DNA of 64,000 nt, taken from assembly GCA_030848705.1 (NCBI GenBank), contig CM061243.1, positions 118,506,674-118,570,673 on the forward strand, given 5' to 3'. Below the pieces are notes generated by a model, which was not told the origin of the DNA, searched no databases, and worked only from the letters and a program-made list of their open reading frames with translations. Position numbers and translations under genes: made by a program. Source of the DNA: Heracleum sosnowskyi (lineage: Eukaryota; Streptophyta; Magnoliopsida; Apiales; Apiaceae). Positions within the stretch are counted from its first letter, which is position 1. Every line of letters starts with the position of its first letter. Of this stretch, positions 33,142 to 44,097 are shown one piece after another.

Positions 33142-33182
33142 TTGACCACGTTTGACCAAGTCAACATTGACCAAAATTGACC
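33142..33182 (+). promoter_or_regulatory. cluster of W-box motifs in the U3 of Sirevirus C
   Basis: Four TTGACC motifs at 33142, 33152, 33167 and 33177, plus an inverted GTCAA at 33160-33164, all within 41 bases and about 315-355 bases upstream of the TATA box. TTGACC/T is the binding core of WRKY transcription factors. A stress-responsive promoter is an inference. Confidence 0.6.
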
Positions 33183-33495
33183 AAACTTTGCAGGTATGCA
33201 TTTTATAATATTCCTAAGTGCTCCATATTTTTAGTTTTATTTATTGAGTATTTTTGGAATAAATTGATTATTTAATTAAAGATACATATTACGTATTTAA
33301 TTATTAATCGGTATAAGTATAATATTATATTATATATTCAAATGTGCTGTGCCATGAGTGTAAAAAGACAAAGTTGAGTTAGGTAGAATGCCAAGCTAAG
33401 AATGAGCCACATCTTCATCATCTTCACCATTAAAAATGCTTTAATCTCCACCATTCATTCTTCCTAACACTCTCCCAACCCTCTTCAACTTTCTC

Positions 33496-33503
33496 TATAA
33501 ATA
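33496..33503 (+). promoter_or_regulatory. TATA box of the Sirevirus C LTR
   Basis: TATAAATA in TTCTCTATAAATACCGACTC, followed after about 35 bases by a CA/CT-rich leader. A textbook plant TATA box. Confidence 0.7.
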
Positions 33504-33916
33504 CCGACTCTCCCACACTCATTTTTACACACAAGCTAGAGCTGCACCTTGCTGGAAAAATAGAAGTATAAACTCTCTCAAAGTCTCTCAAATCTCTACA
33601 CACATACTTCTTCTACTTCTTCTGAAAAACCTCTTTTCTTATACATATATTATCTTATATCAAAGATTTTTGTTATCCAAGGTTTGTTCCACCCAACCAA
33701 GCTTAATTCCACCTTGATAGCTCATCCACCACTACTTTCCGGCCTCCCGAAGGGCAGCCCAAGTTCGTTCATAAGCCAAAATCCGGCCGAACCTCCGGCG
33801 AATTTTTCCGACGAACTTTTCCTATCGTTTTCTAAAAGTGGTAACTTTTTAGCATGTCTTTATTTATATTTGAGCCTTGTACTTAACTTTTATATATCTT
33901 CTTAAGCTCTTCTCTT

Positions 33917-34274
33917 GGATCTCTAAAAGAGACCAAAGATTCGAACAAGGTTCGAAATATAAATTCTTTGCTTAAAGAAAGCAAAAAGGTGACAAAGTTC
34001 ACAAAAGTACTCGATCTTTAAAAAAAAAGTTTATATTTAAAGAAATATCAAAATAAGTACTTAATCTCTAAAAAGAGAGATTATATTTGACAAGATCAAA
34101 TATATTACGAAAAGTATAATCGATTTCCTTACTAGCACCTTTAGTGTTTCGTGAGAATATATTCGATTTAAACATACTTTCATAACAAATGAAGTACGTT
34201 ATCTCTAAAAGAGATTTAACTTACTAAAGAATATTATTATCGAACTTCCCAAATAGCACCTTTAGTGTTTCGTG
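33917..34274. repeat. repeated small hairpins and a duplicated 20-mer in the Sirevirus C LTR
   Basis: Hairpins built on ATCTCT...AGAGAT occur at 33917-33934, 34062-34083 (perfect 8-bp stem TAATCTCT/AGAGATTA) and 34198-34220. AGCACCTTTAGTGTTTCGTG occurs at 34134-34153 and 34255-34274. The spacing suggests an old internal duplication followed by divergence. Confidence 0.6.
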
Positions 34275-35082
34275 GGATTATTAGATAATATAACAAATTC
34301 GTACTTCGTTAAAACTTCAAAAGCACAAGTTTAGCCACTTGTTTTATTTATCACACTTACTTTTATTTATCGTGGCTAAATATTGTTTTTCGTGCTAGAA
34401 GTTTTTAAGATATTCTCCAAGTATTTCAAAAGAGGAGTTATCTCATTAAAGTCTTAAGCCAACGAGCTTAAAGAACTTTATTTATCAACAAACTCCGAGT
34501 TATAACTTAATCTCATCTTAACGGAGTATTGTGATAAAAAGTATTCTTCGATCTAACTAATTATATATCGAAAGAAAGAATACTTACGAAGCCTTAAGCT
34601 CTATATAGCTTTATTATAAAGGACTTCAAGAATTACTCCACCAATATTTATATCTTAGTTAGAGTAAATAAAGTATACTTTGATTCTAGCTTTATTATCA
34701 AAGAAAGTATACTTATACTTGTATTTAATATTTCTTTATGAATATTATATACTCTCTTGGCCTAGTACCGTAACATACTAGTCTAAACTTAATTGTTATA
34801 TATCATATTTGTTTCGTAGAAATTGTCTTCTTAGTTTTGTAGTGAGGTGAAGTGAGGTGATTCTCGTTCTAAGACCTAAGTCTTAGGCGTACTAACGGGG
34901 AGTTAGTCGTCTTTGCACCGTGAAGAAGAGAAAAGACCCAAGATCTAATACCTAAGACCCAAGACCCAAGACCGGCAAAAGCTAAGGAAGTCATAGTCTA
35001 CACCAAGGTTCTACATCAATTTTGAAGAAGTAGCGGGGAGTTGCTGTCTAATATAAGTTGTGTAGGTTTTTACAACAATGAC

Positions 35083-35894
35083 TCCACTATCACCCAACCT
35101 CTGACTAGGTGGTTCTTGTGTCTGTGAGTCTATATGTTCACCTTTACTACTGTCCACCACTGGTGCAACAATACCTTCTCTTGACTGCAAACCTCCTCAC
35201 AAATCCTCTAAAGTTGTACTCCTTGTAGATTCATTCCTTGAACTATCAAGATAAAGATATTTAGATCTGAACATTCTCCAGAAAACAACTTGGAGAGCCT
35301 GATCAAAAGAGTAGTTGAACTTGGATTGGATCTCTTTCATAACACTTTTGTAATATGCATTCCTTAACTGATTCATTCTCAGCTCAAAAGTATTATAGAT
35401 GAAAGTATAAGTAGGAGGTCTAATCTTTTCTTTTAGAAAAGTGAGAACTTCCTGTGAATGAGAGATTGTCATTGACACAGCACCAAGTGCTTGCTTATAA
35501 GAAATATTATCATCCCATATTGCGTCATAGGTCAAAACTGGTTGTTGATCCTCCTCCTCAGTTTCAGCCTCCGCAATAGATCCTGATTTCCGCTTTTGCT
35601 TCGTCAAAGGTCTTGAAACCTGTTGATCTGGATCTGGTAATGTAACCATGGGTATGCTTTCATTTCTTTCATGTACAACATCCTCGGCAATAGAGATAAT
35701 AGATGGAATAAAAAGATAGTTGTAGACATACTGAACAGCTAACTGTTAAGAGATATTGAGATCTATCATCAGCTTTTGCCACACCTTTTTATGAGAACTA
35801 AGAAGTTTCAGAATCTCAGAGACTTTAAGATTAGATTGTTTATCCTGCACAGGTTGCACTAAAGAATATAAAATAATGAGTGCATCATCAGAAG
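35083..35894 (-). pseudogene. env-like ORF of Sirevirus B, C-terminal part
   Basis: Continues the env-like ORF from the other side of element A. A stop near 35745 separates KVSEILKLLSSHKKVWQKLM from a longer open part (35197-35649) with a basic/acidic linker and a helical region (SHSQEVLTFLKEKIRPPTYT). Another stop follows at 35197. Ends at the LTR of C. No domain of known function. Confidence 0.6.
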
Positions 35895-35899
35895 GTATA
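35895..35899. repeat. target site duplication GTATA (left) of element A
   Basis: GTATA here and at 45823-45827 flank the whole element A insertion. Removing the insertion and one copy restores continuity of element B. Confidence 0.8.
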
Positions 35900-36462
35900 T
35901 ATTAGATCAGGATTCAATGATCGTCAGGATCTAGACTCAACTGATCAGGATTGCTGACGTCATCAGTATTGCATGGTCATCAGTAATTGCTCAAGGATCA
36001 GAATCAGGATTGTCATCAGGATTTCTATATCAGGACTGGGATCAGGATTGATCATCAGGACTGGAAGCTGATCAGGATTTCTATTACGAGTTGGTTTATG
36101 AGTCTAGTTAAATAAGGAAGTTTATTTTGTCGGTTCCTTATTTTTAGTAATGCAGCTATCGATTTAGGATATGTTTCAATCTTTGTAATTGATTAGGACT
36201 TATCTTGTAATTGATAGAGAAGCTGTGTAGTATATAAACACAGTTTAGGTTTCGATTTATATAGATCACATACACGAGTATTTTGTAACCTAGAAGTTCT
36301 CAAGAACATCAGAATTTCTTGAGAGAGTTTGTAACAGTTTTATATTAGATTTAATAAAGCTGTTATTATTCTTTCATATTTGTGATATATACTTTAATAA
36401 GTCGAGAATCTTATACAATTGTATTCAACCCCCCTTCTACAATTGTTATTTACTGGGCAACA
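35900..36462 (+). repeat. first LTR of element A (563 bp)
   Basis: Begins TATTAGATCAGG (the second copy begins TGTTAGATC, so the TG was lost here) and ends GGGCAACA. TCAGGA occurs nine times in its first 190 bases. A TATA box lies at 36231-36238. Confidence 0.9.
36231..36238 (+). promoter_or_regulatory. TATA box of the element A LTR
   Basis: TATATAAA in GTAGTATATAAACACAG, about 230 bases before the LTR end; repeated in the second LTR at about 45349. Confidence 0.6.
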
Positions 36463-36464
36463 AT

Positions 36465-36478
36465 TGGTATCAGAGCAG
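36465..36478 (+). other. primer binding site of element A
   Basis: TGGTATCAGAGCAG two bases after the LTR matches the 3' end of initiator methionine tRNA, standard for copia elements. Confidence 0.9.
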
Positions 36479-36511
36479 CCTGGTTTAAATTTGAATCAGA
36501 TACGATCTAAG

Positions 36512-38822
36512 ATGTCGAAAAAGTATGAAAGCATGAAAATTCCCATCCTGAAGAAGTCTGAATATCCAACATGGAAGGTAAAGATGCTGATGTACCTGGA
36601 GGTTATGGATCCTGATTATTTGGACAGGATTCGTGATGGACCATATATTCCTACGAGACTTATTCCACAAACAGATACTATACCTGAACACTACGCAGTC
36701 AAGGTTAAAACAGATTGGACTCCAGAAGAGAAAGCTGATGTTCTCAGAGATACAAAGATAAAGAATATCCTTCACAACAGTCTTGATGCTGTCATGTCAA
36801 ACAGGGTGATTGCATGCAAGTCTGCAAAGGAAATTTGGGACACTTTGGAAGTTCAATGCCAAGGATCTGCATCTGTCAAGAAAAACAGAAGGGCTCTATT
36901 GATTCAAGAATATGAACAATTTGATGCTAGACCTGATGAGAGCCTGACTGATTTGTATGATAGATTTCTAACACTCCTGAATAATCTATCTTTAGTTGGA
37001 AAGGAATATGTTTCTGAAGATTCTAACACCAAGTTTCTAAGAGCTTTACCAGAAGAATGGGATACACAAACATCAATCATTAGACATCAGTATGATGTAA
37101 ACACTGTGTCTCTTGATGAAGTTTATGGGATGCTGAGAACCTATGATCTTGAGGTTCAACAAAGGAAGAATAAGAGAAGCAGCAAGGCAAGGTCTATTGC
37201 TTTGAAATTAGAGGCTAAATCAAAAGGAAAAGCAGTGGAGGTCTCTAGAAGGAAATCCAGAATAGTTGAGTCAGATCCTGATGACTCATCATCAGATACT
37301 GATGGCGATCCTGATGCCAATACTGATTATGATTCTTCTGACTCAGACATGGAAGAAATGGTTGCTATGATAGTCAAAGGCTTCAAAAAGATGAAGTTCA
37401 GGAAGGCTAGAAGGCAAGGCAACTTCCAGAAAAAGACCTTCAATGCTGACAAAGACAAGTATAACAAGAAGGACAACAAAAGTGGCAAATTTGACAAGTC
37501 AAAGGTTAGATGCTACAAGTGTAATGGAATGGGGGCACTTTGCAACTGAGTGCAAGAAGGCTAAAGCACTCATCACTTCAAGCAAGGATTGGATGGACTC
37601 ATCTTCAGATTATGATACTGAGGTGGTCAACTATGCCCTGATGGCCAATACTGATGCTACTACTGTTCCTGATGATAAGGTACTAAATACTATTTTTGAT
37701 TTTGATACTGATAATGCTTCTGAGTTAAGACGTTTTCTAAAGTCATTGCATATTAGATTTAGAAGTCAAACTGCTGAGAATACTAGAATCTTATCTGAGA
37801 TGTCTGAACTTAGAAAAAGAAATGAGCATCTAGAAACTGAATTCTCTTTTATGCAAAAAGTACAGATAGAATGTGATAATGCTAAACACATGTATTTGGA
37901 GATGAAAATCAAATGTACTGCTATTGAAAAAGAACTTGAGGATGCTAAAGAGAAAATCAGAACCTGGACAGATTTTGGAAGGAAATTTCATGAAATAAAT
38001 ACTTCTAAGAATTGGAAAGAGTGTCTAGGTTATAAGTCAGATGAGGATAAGAAATTGAAAAAGAAAGTTGTTATAGATGAGACAGTAAATCCAATAACCT
38101 ACACACATGTTATAGACAAGACCAAATCAAAGATTAAGCCTGTTAAATTTGTATTTGGTAATGATCCCAATTCTTCTTTTGAAAAGGGATCTACTTCTGC
38201 TAACTCAGTTTCTATTGTGAAGTCTAAACCTGTCAAGAAAACTGAAAAGAAAAATGTAGGTTTATTGTCTCAGAAACAACTTAGGGAAAAAGGTAGTGAG
38301 GTTACAGGTAAAAATAATCCACCTACTGTTAAGAGAAACAGGAATGGTAAAGTTGGGATTAATAAAGAGAATAATTATAAGTTTATCCCAAATGCACCAA
38401 GAAAGTGTTGTTATACCTGTGGTAACTCTAATCATCTTGCTATTGATTGCAGGAAGAGTAAAAAGAAGGTTACTGAAATTCCTAGGTCTGATGTTAGGAA
38501 TAGATCAGTATTTTATAAACCACAGATTTCCTGTTTTCATTGTGGTAGTAATTGACATTCTATTTATACATGTGCAGAATACCATGATTTGTACTATAAC
38601 TTTTATGATCCCTTACCTAAATTCAATAAAAGTACAAATACTGGTAAATATAAGAATGTCAATGTGAAGCATGCATCTGTTATTACTGATATTGACAAAG
38701 CAAATTCTGATGGAGTTAATCCTGACAGGATTGCTAAAGTCAAAAAGTCTTCTGCTGCTAAAATTAATAAAATGCATGGAAAAGGAACCCAACAAGTGTG
38801 GGTTCCTAAATATTCTAACTAG
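36512..38822 (+). pseudogene. gag of element A, frameshift and stop
   Basis: Starts at the ATG at 36512 (MSKKYESMKIPILKKSEYPT). The gag domain follows (ALLIQEYEQFDARPDESLTD), then a Ser/Asp-rich linker. One extra base inside the zinc knuckle near 37530 ends the first frame at 37549. In the next frame the knuckle continues as GHFATEC, followed by a long coiled-coil region (NEHLETEFSFMQKVQIECDN), a second knuckle CYTCGNSNHLAIDC, and CFHCGSN cut by TGA at 38553-38555. The frame then runs on to QQVWVPKYSN and TAG at 38820-38822. The long coiled-coil gag is typical of Sireviruses. Confidence 0.85.
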
Positions 38823-38838
38823 TGAATTGTTATTCTGA

Positions 38839-41800
38839 TTGCAGGGAAAAAGGAAAAATGTGTTAGTCATGGATAGTGGATGTTCTGTGCACATGACTGG
38901 AAACAAAGCCCTGTTATCAGAATATGAAGAAAAAGCTGGCCCAACTGTGTCTTATGGAGATGGCAACATTGGACAAACTTTGGGATATGGCAATATAATC
39001 ATTGGAAATGTCATCATTGAACAAGTAGCTCTAGTGAAAGGACTAAAACACAACCTGTTGAGTATTAGTCAAATCACTGACAGAGGTTATCATGTCAACT
39101 TCTATTCCACTCATTGTGAAGTAGTCAGCAAAGCATCAGGAAATGTTGCACTCACTGGCTACATGCATGGTAACATATATGAAGCCAACATTCAATCAAA
39201 TACTGATGGCTCTCCTACTTGTCTCATCAGTAAAGCATCAGTAGATGAAAGTTGGAATTGGCACAAGAAGCTTTCTCATCTCAACTTCAGCAATATCAAT
39301 GAGTTGGTTAAGAAAGATTTGGTTAGAGGATTGCCTAAAGCTTTGTATACTCCTGATGGACTCTGTGATGCATGTCAAAAAGCAAAACAGAGAAGGACAT
39401 CATTTAAGAGTAAATCTGAATCCTCTATTGAAGAACCATATCACATGCTACATCTTGATCTATTTGGTCCAGTCCACATAATGTCCATCAGTAAGAAAAG
39501 GTACACTCTTGTAATTGTTGATGAATATTCTAGATTCACCTGGGTGTATTTTCTGCACAGAAAAGATGAGACTCCAGAAATACTGTTGGATCATGTGAGA
39601 ATGATTGAGACAGGCACAAAGTACAAAGTCAAGATTCTGAGAAGTGATAATGGTACTGAATTCAAGAATTCAAAGATGGAAGAGTTCTGCAAATACAAAG
39701 GAATTATTCAACAATTCTCTGCTCCTGGCACACCCCAGCAAAATGGAGTAGTAGAAAGGACAAATAGAACTGTTATTGAAGCTAGCAGAACTATGTTGGA
39801 AGAAGCTAAATTGCCAACATATTTTTGGGCAGAAGCAGTCAACACATCATGCTATACACAAAATCTCACATTGATAAACAGACATGGTGTAACTTCCTAT
39901 CAGATGCACAAGGAGAAGAAACCTAGTTTGAAGCATCTGCATGTGTTTGGCTGTAAGTGTTTTGTTCTCAGAACTCATCCTGAACAGCTAGGGAAATTTG
40001 AAACAAAGGCTGATGAGGGAATTTTTATTGGCTATCCTGCATCAAGAGCCTTTAGAGTTTTCAATTTGAGAACAAGGACTGTCATGGAGTCAATACATGT
40101 ATCTTTTGATGATAAGAAGATAACAGGAATTAGTGAAGACTCACATGATAGGTTGATTTTTGAAAATGAAGCTACCAAGGAACCTGAAGAAATAGAATCA
40201 GATACTGATGGGTCACCAAATCCTGATGATACATCAAATCATGATGAATCACCAGATACTGATGGTGCTACTGATGGTGCTACTGATGGTGCTACTGATG
40301 GTACTACTGATGATACTATTGACAGTTCACATGTTGAAGGGGAGCAACAACAGACTGTTACTGATACTGATAACTCTCAATCATCAGATCAAAATTCTTC
40401 AGATACTGATTCAAGTGACAATCCTGATAATCCATCAGGAGGTGACATCAACAATTCAGGGGGAGCTTCTACTGAAGCAAATTCTTCTAATCAAAATAAC
40501 ACCAATCCAGGGGGAACATCTACTTCAAGAAATGACTTACCACCAGCAAGGAAATGGACTGCAAGCCATACTCCTGATTTGATAATTGGGGATCCTGATG
40601 CAGGTGTTCAGACAAGAAGTGCAACTCAGAATGAATGTCTAAATAATAACTTTCTGTCCAAGGAGGAGCCAAAGAAAGTTGAAGATGCACTTAAGGATGC
40701 TGATTGGGTTACTGCAATGCAAGAAGAATTGAATGAATTTGAAAGAAATGAAGTCCGGAAACTGGTACCAAGACCAAAGAATAGGTCAATTGTGGGTACA
40801 AAGTGGATTTTCAAGAATAAGACTGATTCAGATGGTGTAATAATCAGAAACAAAGCAAGGCTAGTTGCAAAGGGGTATTCTCAACAAGAAGGAATTGATT
40901 ATGGTAGTTTAATTTTAAAAGCTTTAAGTGATAGGAAATCAGTTAAGTTAGGTTATGTCTGTTTCCTTAGATTTTTTCAACTAATCTTTAATCACTTCTG
41001 TCCTGATGTTGTTTTTGAGAATGATGTGATTCTACCAATCTGTAGAATTACAGGGAACAATATTAAGTCCTTAGTCAACAGTGATAAGGCAAATGGTTTT
41101 GAAGGCAATGCCTTTATTCCTGATGAGGTCAAGCTTTTCTTGAAAGAGAAAATGCCTACTCAATATGGAACAATTTCTGATGCTATGGGGCAAGGCCAAT
41201 CACACCTTGTTCCTGACCCAAGCATCCAACCCAAACAGTCCAAACAGTCAACAACCACCTCTATTGTCTCCCAAAAGACTTTGGTTGTAAAAACTAAGAA
41301 ATCAGCTAGAACTGATGTGTCTGGAAGGCAATCAGGTTCAAAGGATTTTTCCTCTACACCACTCACCAAAAAGAAGAAACAAGGGGGTGTACAAGGGGTC
41401 CTGGTGCAGAAGGATGCAAAGACTGTTCCTGATAAGGGTGTTGAGGATGTTCCAGTGAAAATAAAGTTGATTTTAAGAGATGAAAGTGATTCTGAGGATG
41501 ATATGCCTATCTCCTCCAAGTTGAAGATAATCAAGGAAGTTGCTGATACTGCTACTGAGGCCGTGGTCTCTACAAAGCCACAGAAGAAAAGGAAATTATC
41601 AAAAAGCAGGTATCATATTCCTTTGAAGGTGCAAATGAAGGATACTGATATTCAGACATCAAATCTTGATGAGTCATCTAATCCTGATGCTCAAGAAAAT
41701 CCTGATGTTGGTATTCCTGATGCACAACCAAAAATTGTCTCTATCTCAGACTCTCCAGCAAAGGCCTCTCCAACTGCAAAGTTTGTTAAAATTTCATGGG

Positions 41801-44097
41801 AGAAGGTTGCCGAGACTGCTTCCAAGCTTGGGTTTTCACATCCCATGGAGAAGAAGAGGAAAGCAGAAGAAATAGTCTTTCAGAGACAAAAGAAGCTAAA
41901 AGGATCAAGCCCACAAGAACCTGAATCTCAAAGTGGTTCAACAGCTACTGAAGATCCTGCCCCACAAGAACCACTCACTCAAAGTGTGAGTGAAGTCATA
42001 GCTGATGGAAGGGTCACACAAGAACCATCTTCTCAATGTGAAAATGCAGGCCATACAGCTACAGCTTCTGAGGAATTTCCTGACAAAGCTCAAGGGGTTT
42101 CTGGAAATGATGAAAGATTGGTCGAGGACACTGTCACTGAGGGAAGTACACAAGAACCTTTAACTCAAAGTGTTAAAGTAGCTTCAGAACCTCATGCTAC
42201 ACAAGAACCATCAGTAACAAATCCTGATGCAATCTTATCAAATCCTAACAGTGTTGCTCCTGACGCTAGTGGTGCTCCTGATGCTGAGCCAATCCTGATA
42301 CAACCACTTAGCTCAAGACCAATGACAGATCCTATCACAGAATCACAGGATAAATTAAAAAGTATTGCTATTCCTGATCCTGATGTTCCTACTGATTCTG
42401 ATGCTGATGATAGTGAAGACAGTGATGATGATAATAATGATGAGAAGGATCAACTTGCTACAGCAATCAAGTCTAGTCTTGGAACCAATTTTGGTTCATC
42501 AAGCACATTTATGGCTGGCAAGGCTACTTCTAGAAAGGACTTAAGACAAGACTTTTTTGTTCCTTCTGAAATGACTCCTGCTGAGGCACTTAGACAGTAT
42601 GAATGGAACAATTCATGGTACAGACCTGCTGAATCTGTTAGTTATCCATATGCTTTGGATCATGCCTATGATGCAGTGAAACTAATTGAGAATCAAGATT
42701 TGAAGAATCATTTGAAGGCTCCTACTCTGTTATCCAAAAGCCTCAAACATGAGATTGATTCTGTCAAGGCTGCAACTGATTATGTGAGGAGTGATATTGC
42801 TCAAAATTTTACAAAGGTGCCTACTGTTCTTCAACTACGAGTGGTGGAATCCCAAGTAAAGTCTGTTATTTCTGAACAATCCTCCATCAACAACAGAATT
42901 GATTCTCTTGATACAAAGGTAACTGATATTCAAACCTCTCTTGCCTTACTTTTGAATTTATTGTCAAATACTGATGTCAAAAAGGGGGAGAAGGTTAGTC
43001 AGACAAAATGTACACCTGATCTAGTATTAAGAAATAATGATGATGATACTGGAAATGATGGTGGTGACAAAGTTCTACAAGGAGAAACCTCTGATGCTGC
43101 TGTTATGAAGACAATTCAAACTTCTCAAAGTCAAACAACGCAGTCAACTCATGTTTCTGATTCTGGAATAAAGACATTAAGGACATTGGTGCAATCTCAG
43201 ATCCTGACGGAAGAGCAAATCCTGACAGGTGATCAAATCTTGATGAATGATCAAATCCTGATGCCTGGTCATGGACAAACACTTTCTACAATTCCTGAAG
43301 GTGATGAAGATGTTATCATTGATAATCTTGAAGATGCATCCAATCTATTCCAGAAGTTCAAAACAAGAAATGGTAATGTTGTTACTCTTTATCATACTGA
43401 TAAGAGGGTTCAACAGTTATTTGCAAGGAAAGCACTCTCTACAGCAAGTGAAGAATATCCTGATCTCTCACATGAAGAATTCTTAAATCAACAAAGAGAA
43501 ATGATGGAAAGTTTTAATAACCCTGCTCCTACTAGAGGAAGAGGAGGCAGAGGTAGAAGAGGTGCTAGAAGAGGGAGAAGAGGTTCATCAAATCTAAATA
43601 TGCCTAGACATACAAGGTCTAGAGGATTAAGAATAGAAGAAATTCCTGAACCTACTCAAATTCCAGAAGTTCCTTTTGGTGATGATGGAATTATTGAAGA
43701 AGAACCTGAATTGAGAAGAAAACCAAGACAATCAACTCTCAGCAATACAAATCAAATTAAAGATTCCAATCCTGATATTGTTTCTGACAATATTCAAGAT
43801 CCTGATGATTCTGAAATTCTGCAAGAGGTTGATTTGTTAATACTTTCTACAGTGGTTGATTCTCACAATAAGGAAGTAGATGAAGAAGAAGAAGTCATAA
43901 AAAGAAAAATAACAAGGTCAACAAATAGAGATTTTCAGCTCTATAAGCAAAGACTCAAAATTTCAAATAAAGGGTTGTGGAGAAATGCAAGAAGACAACA
44001 ACCTCAGCTAGAGAAGAGTTATGCTTATGAGAAAGAAAAAGATAAGAAGTGGAAACACATTGACACACTTAGGTGTGATAGACCTATTAATTTTTAG
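38839..44097 (+). CDS. chimeric ORF: protease, integrase, truncated RT fused to an env-like protein (element A)
   Basis: One open frame of 1752 codons in a different frame from gag. Protease VMDSGCSVHMTGN is followed by GAG-pre-integrase NWHKKLSHLNF and an integrase core with HLDLFGPVHIMS, RSDNGTEFKN and GVVERTNRT. A repetitive acidic linker (DGATDGATDGATDG) leads to the start of RT (AMQEELNEFERNEV ... GYSQQEGIDY). At about 40905 the RT stops and an env-like segment begins in frame (YVCFLRFFQLIFNHFCPD), homologous to part of the env-like ORF of element B. The rest is rich in NPD repeats, with an arginine/glycine stretch (GRGGRGRRGARRGRRG) near 43540. A deletion removed RT catalysis and RNase H. 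The chimeric frame is open but probably has no role in transposition. Confidence 0.8.
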   Translation: MQGKRKNVLVMDSGCSVHMTGNKALLSEYEEKAGPTVSYGDGNIGQTLGYGNIIIGNVIIEQVALVKGLKHNLLSISQITDRGYHVNFYSTHCEVVSKASGNVALTGYMHGNIYEANIQSNTDGSPTCLISKASVDESWNWHKKLSHLNFSNINELVKKDLVRGLPKALYTPDGLCDACQKAKQRRTSFKSKSESSIEEPYHMLHLDLFGPVHIMSISKKRYTLVIVDEYSRFTWVYFLHRKDETPEILLDHVRMIETGTKYKVKILRSDNGTEFKNSKMEEFCKYKGIIQQFSAPGTPQQNGVVERTNRTVIEASRTMLEEAKLPTYFWAEAVNTSCYTQNLTLINRHGVTSYQMHKEKKPSLKHLHVFGCKCFVLRTHPEQLGKFETKADEGIFIGYPASRAFRVFNLRTRTVMESIHVSFDDKKITGISEDSHDRLIFENEATKEPEEIESDTDGSPNPDDTSNHDESPDTDGATDGATDGATDGTTDDTIDSSHVEGEQQQTVTDTDNSQSSDQNSSDTDSSDNPDNPSGGDINNSGGASTEANSSNQNNTNPGGTSTSRNDLPPARKWTASHTPDLIIGDPDAGVQTRSATQNECLNNNFLSKEEPKKVEDALKDADWVTAMQEELNEFERNEVRKLVPRPKNRSIVGTKWIFKNKTDSDGVIIRNKARLVAKGYSQQEGIDYGSLILKALSDRKSVKLGYVCFLRFFQLIFNHFCPDVVFENDVILPICRITGNNIKSLVNSDKANGFEGNAFIPDEVKLFLKEKMPTQYGTISDAMGQGQSHLVPDPSIQPKQSKQSTTTSIVSQKTLVVKTKKSARTDVSGRQSGSKDFSSTPLTKKKKQGGVQGVLVQKDAKTVPDKGVEDVPVKIKLILRDESDSEDDMPISSKLKIIKEVADTATEAVVSTKPQKKRKLSKSRYHIPLKVQMKDTDIQTSNLDESSNPDAQENPDVGIPDAQPKIVSISDSPAKASPTAKFVKISWEKVAETASKLGFSHPMEKKRKAEEIVFQRQKKLKGSSPQEPESQSGSTATEDPAPQEPLTQSVSEVIADGRVTQEPSSQCENAGHTATASEEFPDKAQGVSGNDERLVEDTVTEGSTQEPLTQSVKVASEPHATQEPSVTNPDAILSNPNSVAPDASGAPDAEPILIQPLSSRPMTDPITESQDKLKSIAIPDPDVPTDSDADDSEDSDDDNNDEKDQLATAIKSSLGTNFGSSSTFMAGKATSRKDLRQDFFVPSEMTPAEALRQYEWNNSWYRPAESVSYPYALDHAYDAVKLIENQDLKNHLKAPTLLSKSLKHEIDSVKAATDYVRSDIAQNFTKVPTVLQLRVVESQVKSVISEQSSINNRIDSLDTKVTDIQTSLALLLNLLSNTDVKKGEKVSQTKCTPDLVLRNNDDDTGNDGGDKVLQGETSDAAVMKTIQTSQSQTTQSTHVSDSGIKTLRTLVQSQILTEEQILTGDQILMNDQILMPGHGQTLSTIPEGDEDVIIDNLEDASNLFQKFKTRNGNVVTLYHTDKRVQQLFARKALSTASEEYPDLSHEEFLNQQREMMESFNNPAPTRGRGGRGRRGARRGRRGSSNLNMPRHTRSRGLRIEEIPEPTQIPEVPFGDDGIIEEEPELRRKPRQSTLSNTNQIKDSNPDIVSDNIQDPDDSEILQEVDLLILSTVVDSHNKEVDEEEEVIKRKITRSTNRDFQLYKQRLKISNKGLWRNARRQQPQLEKSYAYEKEKDKKWKHIDTLRCDRPINF
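40258..40318. repeat. 12-bp minisatellite in the pol linker of element A
   Basis: About four to five copies of ACTGATGGTGCT, encoding TDGA repeats, between integrase and RT. Confidence 0.9.

Larger units (their letters stand above)
28261..35077 (+). mobile_element. Sirevirus 'C' (Ty1/copia), 3' half
   Basis: Contains an env-like ORF, a long 3' untranslated region with six purine tracts and a terminal segment with LTR character, in the order expected for a plus-strand Sirevirus. No gag-pol was found to its left, so its 5' half is missing or far diverged. The left limit is approximate. The right end abuts the env-like ORF of element B at 35078. Confidence 0.6.
32247..35077 (+). repeat. 3' LTR of Sirevirus C (about 2.83 kb)
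   Basis: Begins TGAAAGGATATC right after a purine tract and ends TTTTTACAACA where the coding sequence of element B starts. It contains a TATA box, a CT-rich leader, a cluster of WRKY-type W-boxes, and repeated small hairpins in the R-U5 part. No second copy is in the window, so the ends rest on context and on TG...CA termini. The open frame at 33684-33905 is not supported as a gene. Confidence 0.6.

Noticed and set aside
33684..33905. 73-codon ORF in the Sirevirus C LTR
   Set aside because: Lies in the transcribed leader of the LTR; no second copy or family match to support it.
40208..40582. Long Met/Leu/Ile-rich ORF in element A pol (also 41666-41875 and 43271-43486)
   Set aside because: Alternative frame of the GATCCTGATG-type repeats of the chimeric ORF; not a separate protein.
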